Of a stretch of DNA of 64,000 nucleotides, positions 47,999-58,438 are shown one piece after another. How positions within the stretch are numbered: position 1 is the first letter of the stretch; each line of letters opens with the position of its first letter. Position numbers and translations under genes: made by a program. The DNA is from Yersinia vastinensis (GTDB lineage Bacteria > Pseudomonadota > Gammaproteobacteria > Enterobacterales > Enterobacteriaceae): NCBI RefSeq assembly GCF_902726565.1, contig NZ_CACVAF010000003.1, positions 395,412 through 459,411 on the forward strand, in the 5' to 3' direction. The notes beneath the pieces are model-generated. The model worked only from the letters and a program-made list of their open reading frames with translations, did not search any database and was not told where the DNA came from.

Positions 47999-49539
47999 GT
48001 TGATGGCTCCTTGCCTATGTTGGTTTTTTCATCCGGTGTCATGGGCAGTTTAAGGGTAAAACAGCTACCCGTCGGGCCACTGCTGACTAAAATTTCGCCC
48101 TGCAAACTGGTCGCCAACTGTCTGGCAATGGTGAGCCCAATACCGGTCCCTGATACGCCTTCAGTAATGTGGCTTTTCACTCGATAGAAGGGCTGAAAAA
48201 TAGCTTTCAATTCTTTCGCAGCCATACCGCTGCCGTAGTCTCGCACCCGGATCAGCACCCTGTTGTCGGCCTGTTCAGCAATCAATTCCACCCGCTTTCC
48301 CTGCGCTGCATATTTTTCAGCGTTACTGAGAAAATTACTGATAATTTGCGTCAGCCGATCGACATCGGTCGTGAGGTGAATATCGCCATTAACTATTAAC
48401 ACCAACTCCATATCTTTCGCGGCAAAAGCGGGAGTAAAAGCATGGTAAATATCGTTTAGCAATGGGCGCAACACCACGGGCTGTAAGTGTACTTTTGGCA
48501 CATTGGTAAAACTGAGGATATTTTGAATAAGGCGGGAGAGCCGCTGGCTTTCATTAAGGATCACTGCAAGATAGCGCTGACTAGGGCTAGAAAAGGTGCT
48601 CTCCTCCGGCTGTAATTCCTGAAGCATTTCGGCATACAGAGAAATATTGGTCAATGGCGTTTTTAGCTCGTGAGAGACCTGCCCGACAAAACTGACCTGC
48701 TGCTGTGCAAGGCGCAACTGACGGGTATATTCCCGGTAAAGGTATAACATCGCCAACCCGATAATCGCCATCAGAAACCCCAACATCAGCCCACCCCAGA
48801 GGTAAAGAGAGGAGCTGTTCACCGCTTTGGCGTAATAATCTATCTGCCAGGCGTTCAGTGGGTAAGGCAAGTGTTGGGAGTTCAATGCAACCCGATCACT
48901 CGTCAACGTTTGATGATCATTTTGGTAGAGTAAGCGCCCATCATCCAGCACCTGCAATGTATTCGGTGCAGAGTCAAAATCCAGTGAGTTAATCACATCA
49001 GACAGTAGCTTGACGTAGGGGACCTTAAAACCAATAAGCTGGCTGCCCTGTTGTTGCCAATAAATGAGCAAGGGATCGTTCGCTTCACGGCTAAAGTACC
49101 AGCCGGAGGTGGGTTGGGTCTGTTCGTCGGTGAAATGGTGACTGTAGAGTAAACTCGGATCCTGCACGATAGGAGTGATGGCCTGCACCCAGCTTTTTTC
49201 CTTCTCCGTCAATGCCGCCTCGGTATTGGGAAACAAAAGCTGATTTTTCTTCAGCACGAACAGAGCATCAATGCCGCTCTCCTGCGCAACTAATGCGTTG
49301 AGCGTTTTGCTGTCTACATTAACATAAGAAGCAATCGAGCTAAGGCGCACTGCATTTTGATTTAGCAGGTCCAAAATAAAACGACTGACTTGCTCAGTAT
49401 GGCTTTGAGCTAAACGTTGATTTTGATAATGACGTAATAAGGTTTCATGGGTCAGAGTACGATAGCCAAAATAAGCAATCGCGGAAAAAATCACTAATGT
49501 GATAAACGCAAAAAGAAACAGACTTCTCGACGATTTCAT
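47995..49539 (-). CDS. Sensor histidine kinase
   Basis: A membrane kinase of about 514 residues from the chosen ATG at 49539 (two more in-frame ATGs at 49551 and 49572). A first helix (SLFLFAFITLVIFSAIAYFGY), a large periplasmic sensor of about 210 residues and a second helix (YLWGGLMLGFLMAIIGLAMLYLY) precede the kinase. The phospho-His box is VSHELKTPLTNISLYAEML; the ATPase has DVDRLTQIISNFLSNAEKYA, RVRDYGSGM and GTGIGLTIARQLA. It pairs with the overlapping response regulator. The sensor domain has no family I recognise. Confidence 0.92.
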   Translation of the reverse strand: MKSSRSLFLFAFITLVIFSAIAYFGYRTLTHETLLRHYQNQRLAQSHTEQVSRFILDLLNQNAVRLSSIASYVNVDSKTLNALVAQESGIDALFVLKKNQLLFPNTEAALTEKEKSWVQAITPIVQDPSLLYSHHFTDEQTQPTSGWYFSREANDPLLIYWQQQGSQLIGFKVPYVKLLSDVINSLDFDSAPNTLQVLDDGRLLYQNDHQTLTSDRVALNSQHLPYPLNAWQIDYYAKAVNSSSLYLWGGLMLGFLMAIIGLAMLYLYREYTRQLRLAQQQVSFVGQVSHELKTPLTNISLYAEMLQELQPEESTFSSPSQRYLAVILNESQRLSRLIQNILSFTNVPKVHLQPVVLRPLLNDIYHAFTPAFAAKDMELVLIVNGDIHLTTDVDRLTQIISNFLSNAEKYAAQGKRVELIAEQADNRVLIRVRDYGSGMAAKELKAIFQPFYRVKSHITEGVSGTGIGLTIARQLATSLQGEILVSSGPTGSCFTLKLPMTPDEKTNIGKEPST

Positions 49540-49595
49540 GTTCCATCCCATGGAGATACTGAGCCAACCCACTGACTCAGTATTAAAGTTAACTG

Positions 49596-50942
49596 TTACT
49601 TCTGCTGCTGTTTGACGTTGTAGTTCTGCTCTTTTAATTCTTTACGGTAGGTGGCGGCATCTTTACTGTCAATATCCTCCGCCAGCTTGAGTTGTTTAGT
49701 GGTGCTCTCTCTCACTTTTCTCTCGGCGACAGGGCTGGAGAATGACATAGAACCTAATGCAGCAGCATTGGATTCTAATACTTTCTTCGCCTCCTCCTTA
49801 TTCCCTGCATCGATAAGCCTGATGGCTTCGTCATTGGCAAGCGCCGTTTTTTGAATCTCTGACTCGGCCAAGACCTCTTCTAAAACGGCATCACTCACCT
49901 TAGCTACCGATTTGCTGTAGCTGACGATAACCCGCTCATTGATATTATTTTGCTGCTTGCTGCTGAGATTAAGGTAACTGACACTGACATCGGCGAGATT
50001 TTTTTTCTGATTATCACTCCCCTTCTCTGGTATTACTTCCAGCAGAATGTATTTCTCCTGATTGGAGTAAAGCTGGTTTAGTTTCACATTAACGGTGTTA
50101 CCAGAGATATCGCCGTCACGGCCTAGCAACCGGACCGGTTTCACTTGATTGTTGGTCTTAATCTGGACGATGACATCTTGCGCCACCACCGACATCACAT
50201 CCTGAAACTCTTTAGTAAAAGCACTTTCTAAATCGGCAGAGTTGGCCACGAAAGAGTGATTACCATCACTGTAGCCAGCAATAGCCGTCATCAGGTCTTC
50301 GTTGTAGTCTTCGCCCAAACCGATAGTGGTGATGGCAATCCCCTTCTTCGCGGCCATACGAGCCAGATCAGAAAGCTCACTGATTGAGGTTGGGCCGGTA
50401 TTCGCCTGACCGTCAGACAACAAAATGATGCGGTTCACTTGTTCAGGGTTCAGGTTTTTATCCACCTGGCCGATACCTTTGCTGACACCGGCAAATAAGG
50501 CTGTCATTCCCATTGGGTGGATATGCTGTTGAATCTTGGCAATCAACGCGGGTTTATTACTGACTTTGGAGGCCGGAATAATCACTTGTGCGTTGTTATC
50601 ATAGGCCACCACCGATAGCGTATCAGTCGCATCAAGCATATTGACTGCCAGAATTGCAGCCTCTCGCGCCTTCTCAATACGGTCCCCCGTCATTGAGGTA
50701 GAGCGGTCAATCACCAATGCCAGATTAATGGGGCTACGACGTTTGCTGTCGAGATTAAAACCCGTCAGAGATACTTTTAGGTAGTTTTTATCTTCACTGT
50801 TGACCAACATCACTGGTGCTGAAAGTTCTGATTTAACAGTGACGGCTGGCGTAGCTACCTTGGCCATGACAAATAGCGGGAGTAGAAATAATATGAATAA
50901 AGTTATGGCCTGTTTTATTCTCACGACCTGTTTTATTAACAT
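49596..50942 (-). CDS. Exported von Willebrand factor A domain protein
   Basis: A 448-residue protein with a signal peptide (ITLFILFLLPLFVMAKVA). The VWA domain (about 80-255) has an intact metal-binding MIDAS start, DRSTSMTGDRIEKAR, then TALFAGVSKG and LLSDGQAN. A C-terminal Lys/Glu/Ala-rich helical part follows. Similar proteins act outside the membrane in adhesion or envelope sensing. It is first in a three-gene unit with the kinase and regulator, so it may give or receive the signal the kinase reads. That link is inferred from order alone. Confidence 0.82.
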   Translation of the reverse strand: MLIKQVVRIKQAITLFILFLLPLFVMAKVATPAVTVKSELSAPVMLVNSEDKNYLKVSLTGFNLDSKRRSPINLALVIDRSTSMTGDRIEKAREAAILAVNMLDATDTLSVVAYDNNAQVIIPASKVSNKPALIAKIQQHIHPMGMTALFAGVSKGIGQVDKNLNPEQVNRIILLSDGQANTGPTSISELSDLARMAAKKGIAITTIGLGEDYNEDLMTAIAGYSDGNHSFVANSADLESAFTKEFQDVMSVVAQDVIVQIKTNNQVKPVRLLGRDGDISGNTVNVKLNQLYSNQEKYILLEVIPEKGSDNQKKNLADVSVSYLNLSSKQQNNINERVIVSYSKSVAKVSDAVLEEVLAESEIQKTALANDEAIRLIDAGNKEEAKKVLESNAAALGSMSFSSPVAERKVRESTTKQLKLAEDIDSKDAATYRKELKEQNYNVKQQQK

Positions 50943-51174
50943 GATAAAACCTCTTGTGCAGGACTCTAGGAGTAGTGCAGCGATTATTCATCTTATCATG
51001 CGTCGAGTTGTCTGTTTGCTGTATAAAGTTGTCAAAAGTTTGTAAAACAAAGCGATATCAATATTTGGCTGACTGAATTTAAAACCCAAATCAGTTCTAT
51101 TTAAAAATAAGGGCCTCACCCATAGAAAGCCCTTTATATTATTTTGATTAGTATCCTTCAATCGGCTGGTTTAG

Positions 51175-51708
51175 CTACCAGAAGTTTTGGTGCAATACAG
51201 CCTTGTCCACCCAGAAACTCGCATCAAGCTGATAGACACACAGTGGGATCGCTGCCTGAAGGCGCTGTTAGATGGTCAAGCTGACCTAGCGCTGACTGCG
51301 GGCCAGCCATCGTTGAGTACATTTAATTCAACACTGCTGTTTTCTGATAAATTTTACCTGCTGTGCCATCGCAATCATCCATTAGCACGACTCGAAATGG
51401 TAGATATTGCTGACATTGGTCAGTATCCCTTTATTGGTTTTTGTCCGGGAACCCGTATTCGTCAGCATACCGATAGATTGTGTGATGGCAGAGAAGGATT
51501 CAATTATCAAATGGAAGTACGACAACTCACCACGATGATGGGATTGATTGCTGCCAATTACGGCGTCAGTATTACGACTGGCCTCACTCTATTCCAGTTC
51601 CGCCATAAAGATATCGCCATCATTCCATTTCGCGATCTGGTACTGGAAGCACATAAAGAGATAATATTTCTCTTTATGTGCTCGGAGAATGGTCACCACC
51701 GGGTCTGA
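51175..51708 (+). pseudogene. LysR-family regulator, 5'-truncated
   Basis: The sequence reads LPEVLVQYSLVHPETRIKLIDTQWDRC and continues through a full LysR effector domain (LFSDKFYLLCHRNHPLARL; LTTMMGLIAANYGVSITTGL). The HTH half is absent, and an in-frame stop (TAG) at 51172-51174 lies just before the LP. The only start would be a TTG at 51187. About 120 residues are missing, so it is a remnant, broken on its left side next to the VWA-protein gene. Confidence 0.75.
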
Positions 51709-51802
51709 AAAGCCGAGTTTTCGATTTGCGACTGTCGGGCTGCCCTGTTCTGGCAAAAGAGTGGTAGAATCACAGCGTTAACTCACTAAACAGTAAGAAT
51801 GA

Positions 51803-52489
51803 ATGACTGTCGAAACGCAACTTAATCCTACACAGCCCGTAAATCAGCAGATTTATCGAATTCTTCGTCGGGACATCGTGCATTGCCTTATTGCACCGGG
51901 CACGCCGCTTTCTGAAAAAGAGATTTCTGTCCGTTTTAGTGTGTCTCGCCAGCCGGTGCGTGAGGCATTTATCAAACTGGCGGAGAACGGTCTGATCCAA
52001 ATTCGTCCTCAGCGCGGCAGCTATGTAAACAAAATTTCGTTATCGCAGGTGCGTAACGGCTGTTTTGTTCGTCAAGCAATTGAATGTGCAGTTGTTCGTC
52101 GTGCAGCATCGATGATAACCGACAGCCAATGCTACCAACTGGAGCAGAATCTTAACCAGCAACGCGTTGCCATCGACCGCAAGCAGATTAATGATTTTTT
52201 CGAGCTAGATGATGATTTTCACCAGCAACTAGCAACTATTGCTGACTGCCAATTGGCATGGGACACCATCGAAAACATTAAAGCGACAATTGATCGAGTC
52301 CGCTATATGAGCTTGGATCATGTTTCCCCGCCAGAGATGCTACTGCGCCAGCATCTGGACATTTTTACTGCCCTTGAAAAGCATGACGGTGATGCAGTAG
52401 AGCGAGCAATGACAATACATCTGCAGGAGATCAGTGAGTCTGTTCAGTTGATTCGTCAAGAAAACAGCGACTGGTTTAGCGAAGAATAA
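51803..52489 (+). CDS. rspR: GntR/FCD-family regulator RspR
   Basis: A 228-residue protein, the same length as Escherichia RspR (YdfH) and very close to it in the parts I can compare from memory. The GntR HTH is in [40 protein letters not shown]; the FCD effector domain ([22 protein letters not shown]) follows. It should control the rspA/uxaC cluster on the other strand, whose last gene converges with it across a shared terminator. Confidence 0.92.
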   Translation: MTVETQLNPTQPVNQQIYRILRRDIVHCLIAPGTPLSEKEISVRFSVSRQPVREAFIKLAENGLIQIRPQRGSYVNKISLSQVRNGCFVRQAIECAVVRRAASMITDSQCYQLEQNLNQQRVAIDRKQINDFFELDDDFHQQLATIADCQLAWDTIENIKATIDRVRYMSLDHVSPPEMLLRQHLDIFTALEKHDGDAVERAMTIHLQEISESVQLIRQENSDWFSEE

Positions 52490-52496
52490 TGGCATT

Positions 52497-52518
52497 AATA
52501 CCGCCCAAAGGCGGTATT
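52497..52518. terminator. Bidirectional terminator between rspR and the oxidoreductase gene
   Basis: AATACCGCC (52497-52505) pairs with GGCGGTATT (52510-52518) around CAAA, with AT-rich flanks. It lies in the short gap between two converging genes. Confidence 0.75.
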
Positions 52519-52531
52519 TATCATCTGCTGA

Positions 52532-53995
52532 TTACAGCTTTGCGGCATATTTTGCAACGGTCGCTTTTGCGCCTTCCGCCAAAAGTAACAGATACGCCTC
52601 TTTCACTCTCTTCGTGAACAGTTCAATGTGCGGAAGTTGATTGCCAAAAATTGCATCAATATCCAGCAGTGCCTGAACACGGTTTTCACCTTCGTCACTT
52701 TCTTGTACCACTTTTTGAATCACTGGTAGCAGAGGATCACTGATTTCAATTGCATGGCCTTGTTCATCTACCCCACCGACATAACGCATCCAACCCGCGA
52801 CACCCAGAGCCAGCAACTCGAAACCGCTATTATGTGCCAAATGCCAGCAAATAGAGTCCAACATACGTTGAGGAAGCTTTTGGCTACCGTCCATTGCTAT
52901 TTGCCAAGTGCGATGGCGTAGCGCTGGGTTACAGTAACGATCAATCAGCAGATCAGCATAACGCTCAAGATCCACCCCCTGTACTTTCAGCGTCGGGGCC
53001 TGTTCTTGCAGCATTAATGCTCGCGCGGTCAGACGATAATTTTCGTCACCCATACAGTCGTTAATATGTTGATAGCCCGCCAGATACCCCAGATATGCGA
53101 GAAAGGAGTGACTTCCGTTGAGCATGCGCAATTTCATCTCTTCAAAAGGAATAACATCAGCGACCAGTTCTGCACCTGCTTTTTCCCACTCAGGGCGGCC
53201 CGCGACAAAATTATCTTCAATTACCCACTGACGGAATGGCTCACATGCCACACCCGCGGGATCTCGAACGCCGGTTAGTTGCTCAATTTTATCCAGTGTG
53301 TCTGCCGTTACCGCTGGCACAATCCGATCAACCATCGTGGAAGGGAAAGTGACGTTCTGCTCGATCCACGCCGCTAATTCAGCATCAATGGCACGGGCAT
53401 AAGCGGTGACCACGTTACGCACGACATGACCATTTTCAGGCATGTTGTCGCAGGACATTACGGTAAATGCCGGTAAACCTGCCGCTTTACGGCGTGCCAG
53501 TGCTTCAACCACCACGCCGAGTGCCGTTTTTGGTTGCTTGCGGTTTTGTAGATCAGCTGCGATCATCGGATGATCTAACATCAATTGACCGGTTGCCGGG
53601 GAATGACAGTACCCTTTCTCCGTAATTGTCAGCGACACAATAGCAACCTGCGGTTCGCACAGCGCATTCAGTACTGATTCCAATCCATCAACTTCTGCAT
53701 GCAGCGCATTCGTCACCACGCCAACCACTCTTGCTGTCCACGCATCCGCCGACATTTCCGCTACGGTATAAAGGTTATCCTGCTGTTTCAGATCAGCAAT
53801 CTGCTGTTCACCGCCGATCAAGTTAATTTCGCAATAGCCCCAGTCGCTGTGGTGCTCAGTAGCCAGAATATCGGTATACACTCCTTGGTGAGCACGGTGA
53901 AATGCACCAAAACCAAGATGAACAATACGTGGAACCAGCTTAGTGCGATCATAGCCAGGAAGTGTCGCCTTTGCCGTTAAGAGCTTGTTTTGCAT
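52532..53995 (-). CDS. D-mannonate/fructuronate oxidoreductase (UxuB/YdfI-like)
   Basis: A 487-residue long-chain mannitol-dehydrogenase family enzyme. An NAD-binding start ([16 protein letters not shown]) and the catalytic KxxxxNxxH motif (KLRMLNGSH) are present. With UxaC upstream and an RspA-type mannonate dehydratase in the same cluster, it should reduce fructuronate to mannonate. It is closest to YdfI-type proteins, which lie beside rspA in Escherichia as well. A hairpin at 54111-54139 separates it from the transporter gene, so it may have its own promoter. Confidence 0.88.
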   Translation of the reverse strand: MQNKLLTAKATLPGYDRTKLVPRIVHLGFGAFHRAHQGVYTDILATEHHSDWGYCEINLIGGEQQIADLKQQDNLYTVAEMSADAWTARVVGVVTNALHAEVDGLESVLNALCEPQVAIVSLTITEKGYCHSPATGQLMLDHPMIAADLQNRKQPKTALGVVVEALARRKAAGLPAFTVMSCDNMPENGHVVRNVVTAYARAIDAELAAWIEQNVTFPSTMVDRIVPAVTADTLDKIEQLTGVRDPAGVACEPFRQWVIEDNFVAGRPEWEKAGAELVADVIPFEEMKLRMLNGSHSFLAYLGYLAGYQHINDCMGDENYRLTARALMLQEQAPTLKVQGVDLERYADLLIDRYCNPALRHRTWQIAMDGSQKLPQRMLDSICWHLAHNSGFELLALGVAGWMRYVGGVDEQGHAIEISDPLLPVIQKVVQESDEGENRVQALLDIDAIFGNQLPHIELFTKRVKEAYLLLLAEGAKATVAKYAAKL

Positions 53996-54110
53996 TGTAT
54001 GGCCTACTTTATAATGAGTCAGGACGTCTTTAGGGAAACGCCTTTATGGTTACATGTACAAATTTGAATGACGTTTTTCGTCATGGGCATAACATCATTT
54101 TTAAGTTATA

Positions 54111-54139
54111 TGCCCCCCTAACTTTCCATCAGGGGGGCA
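54111..54139 (-). terminator. Hairpin after the hexuronate transporter gene
   Basis: TGCCCCCCT (54111-54119) pairs exactly with AGGGGGGCA (54131-54139) around an 11-base loop, just after the transporter stop. It is followed on the minus strand by TATAACTTAAAAA. A shorter stem ATGACG/CGTCAT lies at 54068-54084, and a TTACATGTACAAA word near 54050 could be an operator for the oxidoreductase gene. Confidence 0.6.
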
Positions 54140-54144
54140 CTGTA

Positions 54145-55689
54145 TTAACTCAACGTTGTAGCCGACTTGGCTGCTTTAGCCACCGTATCATCCGCGTCGC
54201 ACCACAGTGCGTCATAAGAGTAACCGGTTAAATCTTCAACAATCCGCCGAGTCTCTGGTTCTACATCCTGTTTCAGGCCATGAGCTTTCAAACGGTCCAC
54301 TTCATCAACAAAGATTTTGTGCGTGCGTTTGTTCAAGTGGAATGTCACCGCCTGCCATAGTGCCAGCAGCAGTAAACCTGCGGTTCCGGCAAACAATAGT
54401 GTTGCGATGGTGTTGATCGCCTGCTCAGGCTGCACCAAACTCCCCTTCTCAAATCCACCATTCTGTAGCATCAGACCCACAATGAAGGTGGCGATGGCAA
54501 CCGTCGTTTTACGCGAGAAAGTCATCACCGCAGCAAACAAACCTTCGCGGCGCTGGCGAGTGATCATCTCATCAATATCTGGAATGAAAGGAAACACGTT
54601 CCACGGGGTGAACTCCAACACACAACGACCAACTTGATACAACGCCGCCAAAATCAGCAACACCGTCACTTTGTTTCCCATCGGGAACTGGTAAACCATG
54701 AACAAACCGGCCAGGCACAACATCATCAATGTGTATGCGAAGACATATAGACGAGAAGGACCGTATTTAATGATAGCCACCCCCGCTAACAAAGTGACCG
54801 GCAGACCAACAATACTCATCGACAGCAGCGTACCGGCCAGCGATGAAGAAACATTCAGGCAGTAAACACAGAAGAAAACAAACACCGTGTTGTAGACATC
54901 TTTTGCGGTAAAGGAAAACAGATATATGGCCAGATGTTTTCTGAAGGCGCGAACCTTTAATGTCGAACCATATTCCTTAAATAGCCCCCCAACCATGACT
55001 AATTTTTCACTGAACGTTTTTGGCTGATTGCTGCGTTCCAATTCTTGCAACATCTCTGGAGTTAATTCGCGCTCCCATGTTACCTTCCAAGAAATAAACA
55101 CACACAGCATGAACAGAACCGCAAAAACTACGCCATTAATAAAATAGGCATTTGGATCGTGCTCACCGAAATGACCAATTAACAGACCTGGAATAAAGGT
55201 GGCCAGAAATGTACCTGATGCAGAGAGGAACATACGGCAAGTCGAGAGTTTAGTTCGGGAATTAAAATCCTTCGTCATTTCCGAGGGCAGAGTCTCCCAT
55301 GGAATTAACACTACTGCTGCAATGATTTCGAATGCCAGATATACCGTAAGGTAAAACCAGAAACTCATTCCCGTTACCCACAGCAAAATATAAACCAGCA
55401 TTAATGGCGCGCCGATAAGTAAAAAGAAGCGCCTTCTGCCAAATCTTTTACCCAATGCATTTTTATAAAAGTGGTCAGTAAAAGATCCCATAAATAAACT
55501 GACAATGGCATCAACGATCCTCGCAATCGCGACAATTGACGCCGCCTCGACCGGAGATAAACCGACAAAGGTGGTATAAAAGAAAAGTAACCAGGCGCCA
55601 ATAACGGTAAATGCGCCGCCACCCATAATATCCGTCAGACCATATCCAATACTGACCGGAATGGTAATTTTGCGGTTGGTACGAGTCAT
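54145..55689 (-). CDS. GPH-family sugar/uronate symporter (MFS)
   Basis: A 514-residue transporter with about 12 helices of the glycoside-pentoside-hexuronide group (VSIGYGLTDIMGGGAFTVIGAWLLFFYTTFVG; ARIVDAIVSLFMGSFTDH; RFGRRRFFLLIGAP). It lies between uxaC and the mannonate oxidoreductase gene, so a hexuronide or uronate is the likely substrate. The C-terminus has a cytoplasmic tail of about 60 residues. Confidence 0.85.
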   Translation of the reverse strand: MTRTNRKITIPVSIGYGLTDIMGGGAFTVIGAWLLFFYTTFVGLSPVEAASIVAIARIVDAIVSLFMGSFTDHFYKNALGKRFGRRRFFLLIGAPLMLVYILLWVTGMSFWFYLTVYLAFEIIAAVVLIPWETLPSEMTKDFNSRTKLSTCRMFLSASGTFLATFIPGLLIGHFGEHDPNAYFINGVVFAVLFMLCVFISWKVTWERELTPEMLQELERSNQPKTFSEKLVMVGGLFKEYGSTLKVRAFRKHLAIYLFSFTAKDVYNTVFVFFCVYCLNVSSSLAGTLLSMSIVGLPVTLLAGVAIIKYGPSRLYVFAYTLMMLCLAGLFMVYQFPMGNKVTVLLILAALYQVGRCVLEFTPWNVFPFIPDIDEMITRQRREGLFAAVMTFSRKTTVAIATFIVGLMLQNGGFEKGSLVQPEQAINTIATLLFAGTAGLLLLALWQAVTFHLNKRTHKIFVDEVDRLKAHGLKQDVEPETRRIVEDLTGYSYDALWCDADDTVAKAAKSATTLS

Positions 55690-55713
55690 GTTCTATCCTC
55701 ACAGGGAAGAGTA

Positions 55714-57120
55714 TTAGAAGTTGAAATAGTTATTAGCGTTAGCGTGACAAATGTTTCTGATCATTCGCGTCAGAACTTCTTTATTATTTGGTATTTCACC
55801 TTTCTCAACCCACCCACCGATAAGGTTGCAAAGGATCCTGCGAAAATAGTCATGTCGGGTATAAGAAACGAAACTGCGGGAATCGGTCAGCATGCCAACG
55901 AAATGCATGAGCAACCCTTGGTCAGCAAGACTATTAAGCTGATTTTCCATACCCCGACGCGTGTCGTTAAACCACCAGCCTGAACCAAACTGCATCGGAG
56001 ATTTCACCCCATGCTCTGCACTCTGGAAATTAGCGATAGTTGTCGCAACAACATCGTTGTAACTGGCATTAAGGTTATAAAGGATGGTTTTTGGCAACGC
56101 GTTTGCTTGTACCATCGCGTCCAACAATTGATTAAGGGATGATGCCAGATGCACTTGATCGTTTATCGAATCAAAACCGGAATTAATCCCCACTTGCTGA
56201 CACATTCGGCTGTTATTATTACGAATGGCACCAAAATGAATCTGCATAGCCCAATTTCTAGCTTTGTAGTGCGCGGAGAGCATGATGAAAATAGCGCTAT
56301 TGAGCTGTATTTCTTCCTCGTCAGTCAGAGATTGCCCCCCGGCTTTACGAGAAAAAAGAGAGTTCACATCTTCCGGCGAACAAACTTTGTATTGAATATT
56401 TAGCGGGCCATGGTCGGAAATACGGCAACCCACTTCATGAAACCAGTCAATACGTTTACCTATTGCATCGGAAAATTGATTAAAGGTATTTATCCTGACG
56501 TCAGTTAACTGAGCGAGTTTTTTAATAAAGAGGGCAAATTCAGTCGCTTTTTCATTAAAAACATCATCGGGCCGAAATGTCGGTAATACCTTAATTAAAA
56601 AGGTTTGATCCTGCTGTAACAGGCGATGATATTCCAGAGAGTCCAGCGGAGCATCGGTCGTACAAATAACCTCGACATTTGACCGTTCCATAAGGCGGCG
56701 CGGTTTAAAATCACTGTGCTTAATAAGCCGGTTACAGTGCGCCATAACTTCACGCCAGTTCTGACTATCGAGATTTATATTGCAGTCAAAGTATTTACTC
56801 AGCTCTAAGTGCGTCCAGTGATAAAGCGGGTTACCGAATGCGGCCTCCACGGTTTCAGCCCAAGCACGGAATTTCTCTTCTGCGCTGGCGTCTCCAGTAA
56901 TAAAGCGTTCATTAATACCGTTAGCGCGCATTGCTCGCCATTTATAATGGTCGCCCGCTAGCCAGAGTTGGGTAATATCTTCAAATGATTTATTTTCGTA
57001 AATATCTTTTGCTTCAAGATGACAATGATAATCGATGATCGGCAGATCTTTTGCGACGTCCTGATACAGCCGAACACCGACTTCATTGCCGATCATGAAA
57101 TGATCGTTAATGAAGTCCAT
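55714..57120 (-). CDS. uxaC: Uronate isomerase UxaC
   Basis: A 468-residue uronate isomerase with the expected length and the metal-site motif PIIDYHCHLEAKDIYENKSF near the N-terminus. It converts glucuronate to fructuronate or galacturonate to tagaturonate. The neighbours (mannonate enzymes) favour the glucuronate route. Confidence 0.95.
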   Translation of the reverse strand: MDFINDHFMIGNEVGVRLYQDVAKDLPIIDYHCHLEAKDIYENKSFEDITQLWLAGDHYKWRAMRANGINERFITGDASAEEKFRAWAETVEAAFGNPLYHWTHLELSKYFDCNINLDSQNWREVMAHCNRLIKHSDFKPRRLMERSNVEVICTTDAPLDSLEYHRLLQQDQTFLIKVLPTFRPDDVFNEKATEFALFIKKLAQLTDVRINTFNQFSDAIGKRIDWFHEVGCRISDHGPLNIQYKVCSPEDVNSLFSRKAGGQSLTDEEEIQLNSAIFIMLSAHYKARNWAMQIHFGAIRNNNSRMCQQVGINSGFDSINDQVHLASSLNQLLDAMVQANALPKTILYNLNASYNDVVATTIANFQSAEHGVKSPMQFGSGWWFNDTRRGMENQLNSLADQGLLMHFVGMLTDSRSFVSYTRHDYFRRILCNLIGGWVEKGEIPNNKEVLTRMIRNICHANANNYFNF

Positions 57121-57154
57121 GTTTATTCTCCTGTATTCACTACTGAATCGTTAA

Positions 57155-58369
57155 TTACCAGTTCCACAACGTGCCATCTTCCAGACGGGCCACGGGTAAA
57201 TGGGCTGGTTCATACGGATATTTCGCTGCCAGTTTTTCATCGAACTCAATACCGAGGCCTGGCTTATCTCCCGGATGCATATAGCCGTTATCAAACGTCC
57301 AGTTGTGTGGAAAGACTTCCAGCATTTGTTCGGAATATCCCATGTATTCCTGAACACCGAAATTGGGTACCCACAGATCAAAGTGCAGAGCAGCAGCCAT
57401 GCAAACTGGAGAGAGGTCGGACGGGCCATGCGAACCTGTACGAACCTGATATAAGGAGGCGAAGTCAGCAATACGGCGCATGCCGGTGATACCGCCTGCG
57501 TGGGTAATCGTGGTACGGATGTAGTCAATCAGTTGTTCTTCAATCAACTGCTTGCAATCCCATATGCTGTTAAAGACTTCACCAACAGCGATTGGGGTGA
57601 CGGTATGCTGACGGATCAAGCGGAAACACTCCTGATTTTCAGCAGGTGTCGGATCTTCCATCCAAAATAGCCGATAGTCCTCGATGCTCTTACCAAAACG
57701 CGCAGCCTCAATGGGCGTCAGGCGGTGATGCATGTCGTGCAAAAGGTGCTCATTAAAGCCGAACTCATTGCGTACGGCTTCAAACAGTTTTGGTGTAAAG
57801 TCGAGGTACTTCTCGGTTGACCACAACTGTTCTTCCGGCCATTGCCCCTTGGTTGCAGGCTCGTAAGCCAGCCCTTTCCCCTTCGACATACCGTAAGTCG
57901 TTTTCATGCCCGGAACACCGCACTGCACGCGGATTGCTTTAAACCCCATCTCTTTATGACGTGCGTAATCTTCCAACACATCATCAACGGTATGGCCGGT
58001 GGTATGGCAATAAACCATAACCCCCTCGCGGGATGCACCACCTAACAATTGATACAGTGGCATATTGGCCGCTTTCGCTTTGATATCCCACAGCGCCATA
58101 TCGACAGCAGAGATAGCCGACATGGTGACTGGACCACGACGCCAGTAAGCGCCTTTGTAAAAGAACTGCCAGATATCTTCGATACGATGCGCATCACGGC
58201 CGACAAGCTGAGGACACAGGTGATCTTTCAGGTACGACGCAACAGACAGTTCACGCCCATTCAACGTCGCGTCACCTAAACCGGTAATACCATCTTCGGT
58301 CGTAATTTTCAGGGTGACAAAGTTACGCCCTGGACAGGTGACAAAGACTTCAGCCGCTACAATCTTCAT
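57155..58369 (-). CDS. rspA: Mannonate dehydratase-family protein RspA
   Basis: A 404-residue enolase-superfamily enzyme, the length of Escherichia RspA when started at 58369, where AAGGAAC precedes the ATG. Motifs include [52 protein letters not shown] and VGEVFNS. The ManD group dehydrates D-mannonate to 2-keto-3-deoxygluconate. It is the first gene of rspA-uxaC-transporter-oxidoreductase, so it would finish the uronate route and can replace UxuA. Confidence 0.92.
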   Translation of the reverse strand: MKIVAAEVFVTCPGRNFVTLKITTEDGITGLGDATLNGRELSVASYLKDHLCPQLVGRDAHRIEDIWQFFYKGAYWRRGPVTMSAISAVDMALWDIKAKAANMPLYQLLGGASREGVMVYCHTTGHTVDDVLEDYARHKEMGFKAIRVQCGVPGMKTTYGMSKGKGLAYEPATKGQWPEEQLWSTEKYLDFTPKLFEAVRNEFGFNEHLLHDMHHRLTPIEAARFGKSIEDYRLFWMEDPTPAENQECFRLIRQHTVTPIAVGEVFNSIWDCKQLIEEQLIDYIRTTITHAGGITGMRRIADFASLYQVRTGSHGPSDLSPVCMAAALHFDLWVPNFGVQEYMGYSEQMLEVFPHNWTFDNGYMHPGDKPGLGIEFDEKLAAKYPYEPAHLPVARLEDGTLWNW

Positions 58370-58380
58370 TTTTTGTTCCT

Positions 58381-58400
58381 TACATCTCTTTTGCGATGTA
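58381..58400 (-). promoter_or_regulatory. Inverted repeat in the rspA leader
   Basis: TACATC (58381-58386) and GATGTA (58395-58400) flank eight bases just upstream of the rspA ribosome site. It could be a regulator site or a leader hairpin that affects translation. Confidence 0.35.
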
Positions 58401-58418
58401 AAGAATTTACTCAACTCG

Positions 58419-58438
58419 CATACTACCATACAAGTATG
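58419..58438. promoter_or_regulatory. Putative RspR operator upstream of rspA
   Basis: CATACT (58419-58424) and AGTATG (58433-58438) are perfect inverted halves around ACCATACA, about 50 bases before the rspA ATG. GntR/FCD proteins bind short palindromes of this type. No second identical copy was found in front of rspR itself. Confidence 0.45.
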
